Below, piece by piece: positions 7,636-8,988 of a DNA stretch of 8,988 nt. Location of the stretch: positions 1-8,988 of the forward strand of contig JAICUS010000219.1 of assembly GCA_025935735.1 (NCBI GenBank), in the 5' to 3' direction. The notes under the pieces are model-generated. The model ran no database searches and had not been told where the DNA came from. It was given only the letters and a program-made list of their open reading frames with translations. The translations under genes were made by a program, and so were the position numbers. Position 1 is the stretch's first letter. Each line of letters starts with the position of its first letter. Source of the stretch: Solirubrobacteraceae bacterium (GTDB taxonomy: Bacteria > Actinomycetota > Thermoleophilia > Solirubrobacterales > Solirubrobacteraceae).

Positions 7636-8988
7636 ATCGTCCGGGCCAGGGTCATCGGGGCGGTGGTGCTCGGCGCGCTCCTCGCGCCCGCGTCCGCGCA
7701 CGCCCAGAAGCCGTTCTTCGACATCCGCCGCGCCGAGGCGCCCTCCCTGCAGGCGACCCGCCCGCTGACCGGCCCCGCGCGCACGGACCGGGTCGCCCAC
7801 GCCCTCGCGTTCGCCCGCGGCCACGCGCGCGCCCTCGGATTGACGGCGGCGCGCATCGCCGCGCTCGGCCCGCCCGAGCGCAGCACGGTCAGCGGAATCG
7901 AGCGGCTGAGCTGGCAGCGCTCGTTCGGCGGCATCCCGGTGTTCGGCGACGAGCTCCGGGTCGCCCTCGCCGCCGACGGCGCCGTCCTGAGCGCGAGCGG
8001 CACCTCGGCCACCGCCGCGCCACCGTCGCTGACCCCGTCGCTGAGCGCCGCGCAGGCGATGGCGGTCGTGAGCGACGACGCCGGCGTCGCCACACCGCCG
8101 CGCGTCGCGTCCGGCCCGCGGGGCGTGCGCCGCATTACCACGTTCACGGGCGGCGGCCGCGCCCAGCTGGTCGTCTTCGGCTCCCGCCTGGCCTGGCGTG
8201 TCGACTACGCGCTCTACGACACGGTGGTCGGCGCGGCCTCCGGCGCGATCCAGCGCCGCGCGAGCCTGTTCAAGGCGGACGCGCCGGCGAATGTGTGGGA
8301 CGACTTTCCGGGCGGCTCGCCGGCCCACGAGATCGACCTCCTCGACTACCTGTCGCCAGGGGCGACCACGCTGCAGAACGCGTGGATCCACGCGTTCTCG
8401 GCCCCCGACGCCACCGACTTCGACCCGGAGGCCGGCCAGGAGGAGGTGCCGCCGCCGGCGCCGGGGGTGCCGTACGCCTTCTACACATTCCCCGGTGACG
8501 GCTGCGACCCGACGACACCCTGCGGGTGGGATCCCGGAGACGCGACGAGTTGGCGGCGCAACCGGGAGCAGGTCGCGATCGAGGCGTTCTACCTCGCGAA
8601 CCAGTTCCGCAAGTACCTGCTGACACGGACCAGCTTCGACGGTTTCGGCAACGGAAAGCCGTTGTTGCACATCGCGACCGACTGGGGCGCGAGTTTCGCC
8701 GCCGATCCCGACAGCGCGCGATCGGACGAGTTCAACAACTCGGGCATGTTCCTCGGTGACTCGACGGTGCCATGGACGATGGCCCTCAGCCTGTTCGGTG
8801 CGCGCTACCGCGACGGAAGCCACGGCTTCCGGGCAGTCGACGCGGGGGACGACGCCTCGATCGTCGACCACGAGTACACGCACGGCTACACCAACCAGAC
8901 GGTGGTCGACGGCGGCTTCCAGGCGCTGAACACGGCGCAGGCGTACGCGATCGACGAGGCCTCCGCGGACTTCTTCGCCAAGTCCTAC
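7636..8988 (+). CDS. Secreted M36 (fungalysin-like) zinc metallopeptidase with FTP propeptide, partial
   Basis: An exported protease; 451 residues are visible and the frame is open at the window edge. A signal peptide begins with VRARV (basic), has the core GAVVLGALLAP and ends ASAHA, with cleavage expected after A23. A fungalysin/thermolysin-type propeptide follows (about 84-120, IERLSWQRSFGGIPVFGDEL), then a long mature region. The zinc motif is DHEYTHGYTNQ, with H412, E413 and H416. IDEASADFF supplies E441 as third ligand, 25 residues after H416; this spacing is close to fungalysins and longer than in thermolysin. The C-terminal part of the catalytic domain is outside the window. The start is uncertain. 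The frame is closed by TAG at 7624, and the first standard start is GTG 7663, which would remove the basic signal-peptide residues. ATC 7636 is used here because it restores them and fits the promoter spacing. M4 peptidase is a less likely alternative. Confidence 0.85.
   Translation, partial: MVRARVIGAVVLGALLAPASAHAQKPFFDIRRAEAPSLQATRPLTGPARTDRVAHALAFARGHARALGLTAARIAALGPPERSTVSGIERLSWQRSFGGIPVFGDELRVALAADGAVLSASGTSATAAPPSLTPSLSAAQAMAVVSDDAGVATPPRVASGPRGVRRITTFTGGGRAQLVVFGSRLAWRVDYALYDTVVGAASGAIQRRASLFKADAPANVWDDFPGGSPAHEIDLLDYLSPGATTLQNAWIHAFSAPDATDFDPEAGQEEVPPPAPGVPYAFYTFPGDGCDPTTPCGWDPGDATSWRRNREQVAIEAFYLANQFRKYLLTRTSFDGFGNGKPLLHIATDWGASFAADPDSARSDEFNNSGMFLGDSTVPWTMALSLFGARYRDGSHGFRAVDAGDDASIVDHEYTHGYTNQTVVDGGFQALNTAQAYAIDEASADFFAKSY

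Noticed and set aside
7524..8498. 324-codon plus-strand open frame
   Set aside because: Only its first ~18 codons are real (part of the FMO remnant). The rest is Arg/Gly-rich and overlaps the peptidase in another frame.
6955..8883. Very long minus-strand open frame upstream of the aminotransferase (1022 codons in total)
   Set aside because: Upstream of GTG 6954 it runs antisense to the peptidase and out of frame over the Nudix gene. The translation is Arg/Ala/Gly-rich low complexity with no motif. The true start is fixed by AGGAGGT and family similarity.

Overview
The window is very GC-rich, uses GTG starts freely, packs same-strand genes with 1-4 base overlaps, and shows several genes with a TANNNT hexamer 6-7 bases before the start and no ribosome binding site (leaderless style). 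This points to an actinobacterial chromosome, possibly Thermoleophilia/Solirubrobacterales. The lineage is an inference from style, not from a marker gene.

Layout. (1) 1-2772, plus strand: the 3' end of gltB and all of gltD, the two subunits of NADPH-dependent glutamate synthase (GOGAT), joined by a 1-base stop/start overlap. (2) 2773-3114: an intergenic region with no gene, ending in a likely leaderless promoter that overlaps a perfect 7-bp inverted repeat. (3) 3115-3387: a small three-helix membrane protein of the GlsB/YeaQ/YmgE (transglycosylase-associated) stress family. (4) 3388-3872: a broken short-chain dehydrogenase (SDR) gene. It lacks its cofactor-binding N-terminus, carries two frameshifts, and has lost the segment with the catalytic Ser and YxxxK. 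(5) 3869-7340, minus strand: a tight three-gene operon read from right to left. It encodes a MutT1-like Nudix hydrolase, a class V aminotransferase/cysteine-desulfurase-like protein (VC1184/TIGR01976 type), and a 14-helix DHA2 drug/H+ antiporter with a MarR-like winged-helix tail. (6) 7358 to about 7577, plus strand: a second broken gene, a flavin-containing monooxygenase whose first ~42 residues are joined directly to a piece from its C-terminal half. (7) 7636-8988, plus strand, running off the window: a secreted FTP-propeptide M36 (fungalysin-like) zinc metallopeptidase whose expected start codon reads ATC.

The GOGAT genes are housekeeping nitrogen assimilation. The minus-strand operon is accessory: its overlaps imply one transcript and coupled translation, but its substrate cannot be read from sequence. 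Two oxidoreductase remnants with internal deletions border it on both sides, suggesting a locus that has been rearranged. No clearly new multi-gene system is evident. The best leads are the transporter-MarR fusion, the paired remnants, the possible GlsB-SDR junction, and the peptidase start codon.
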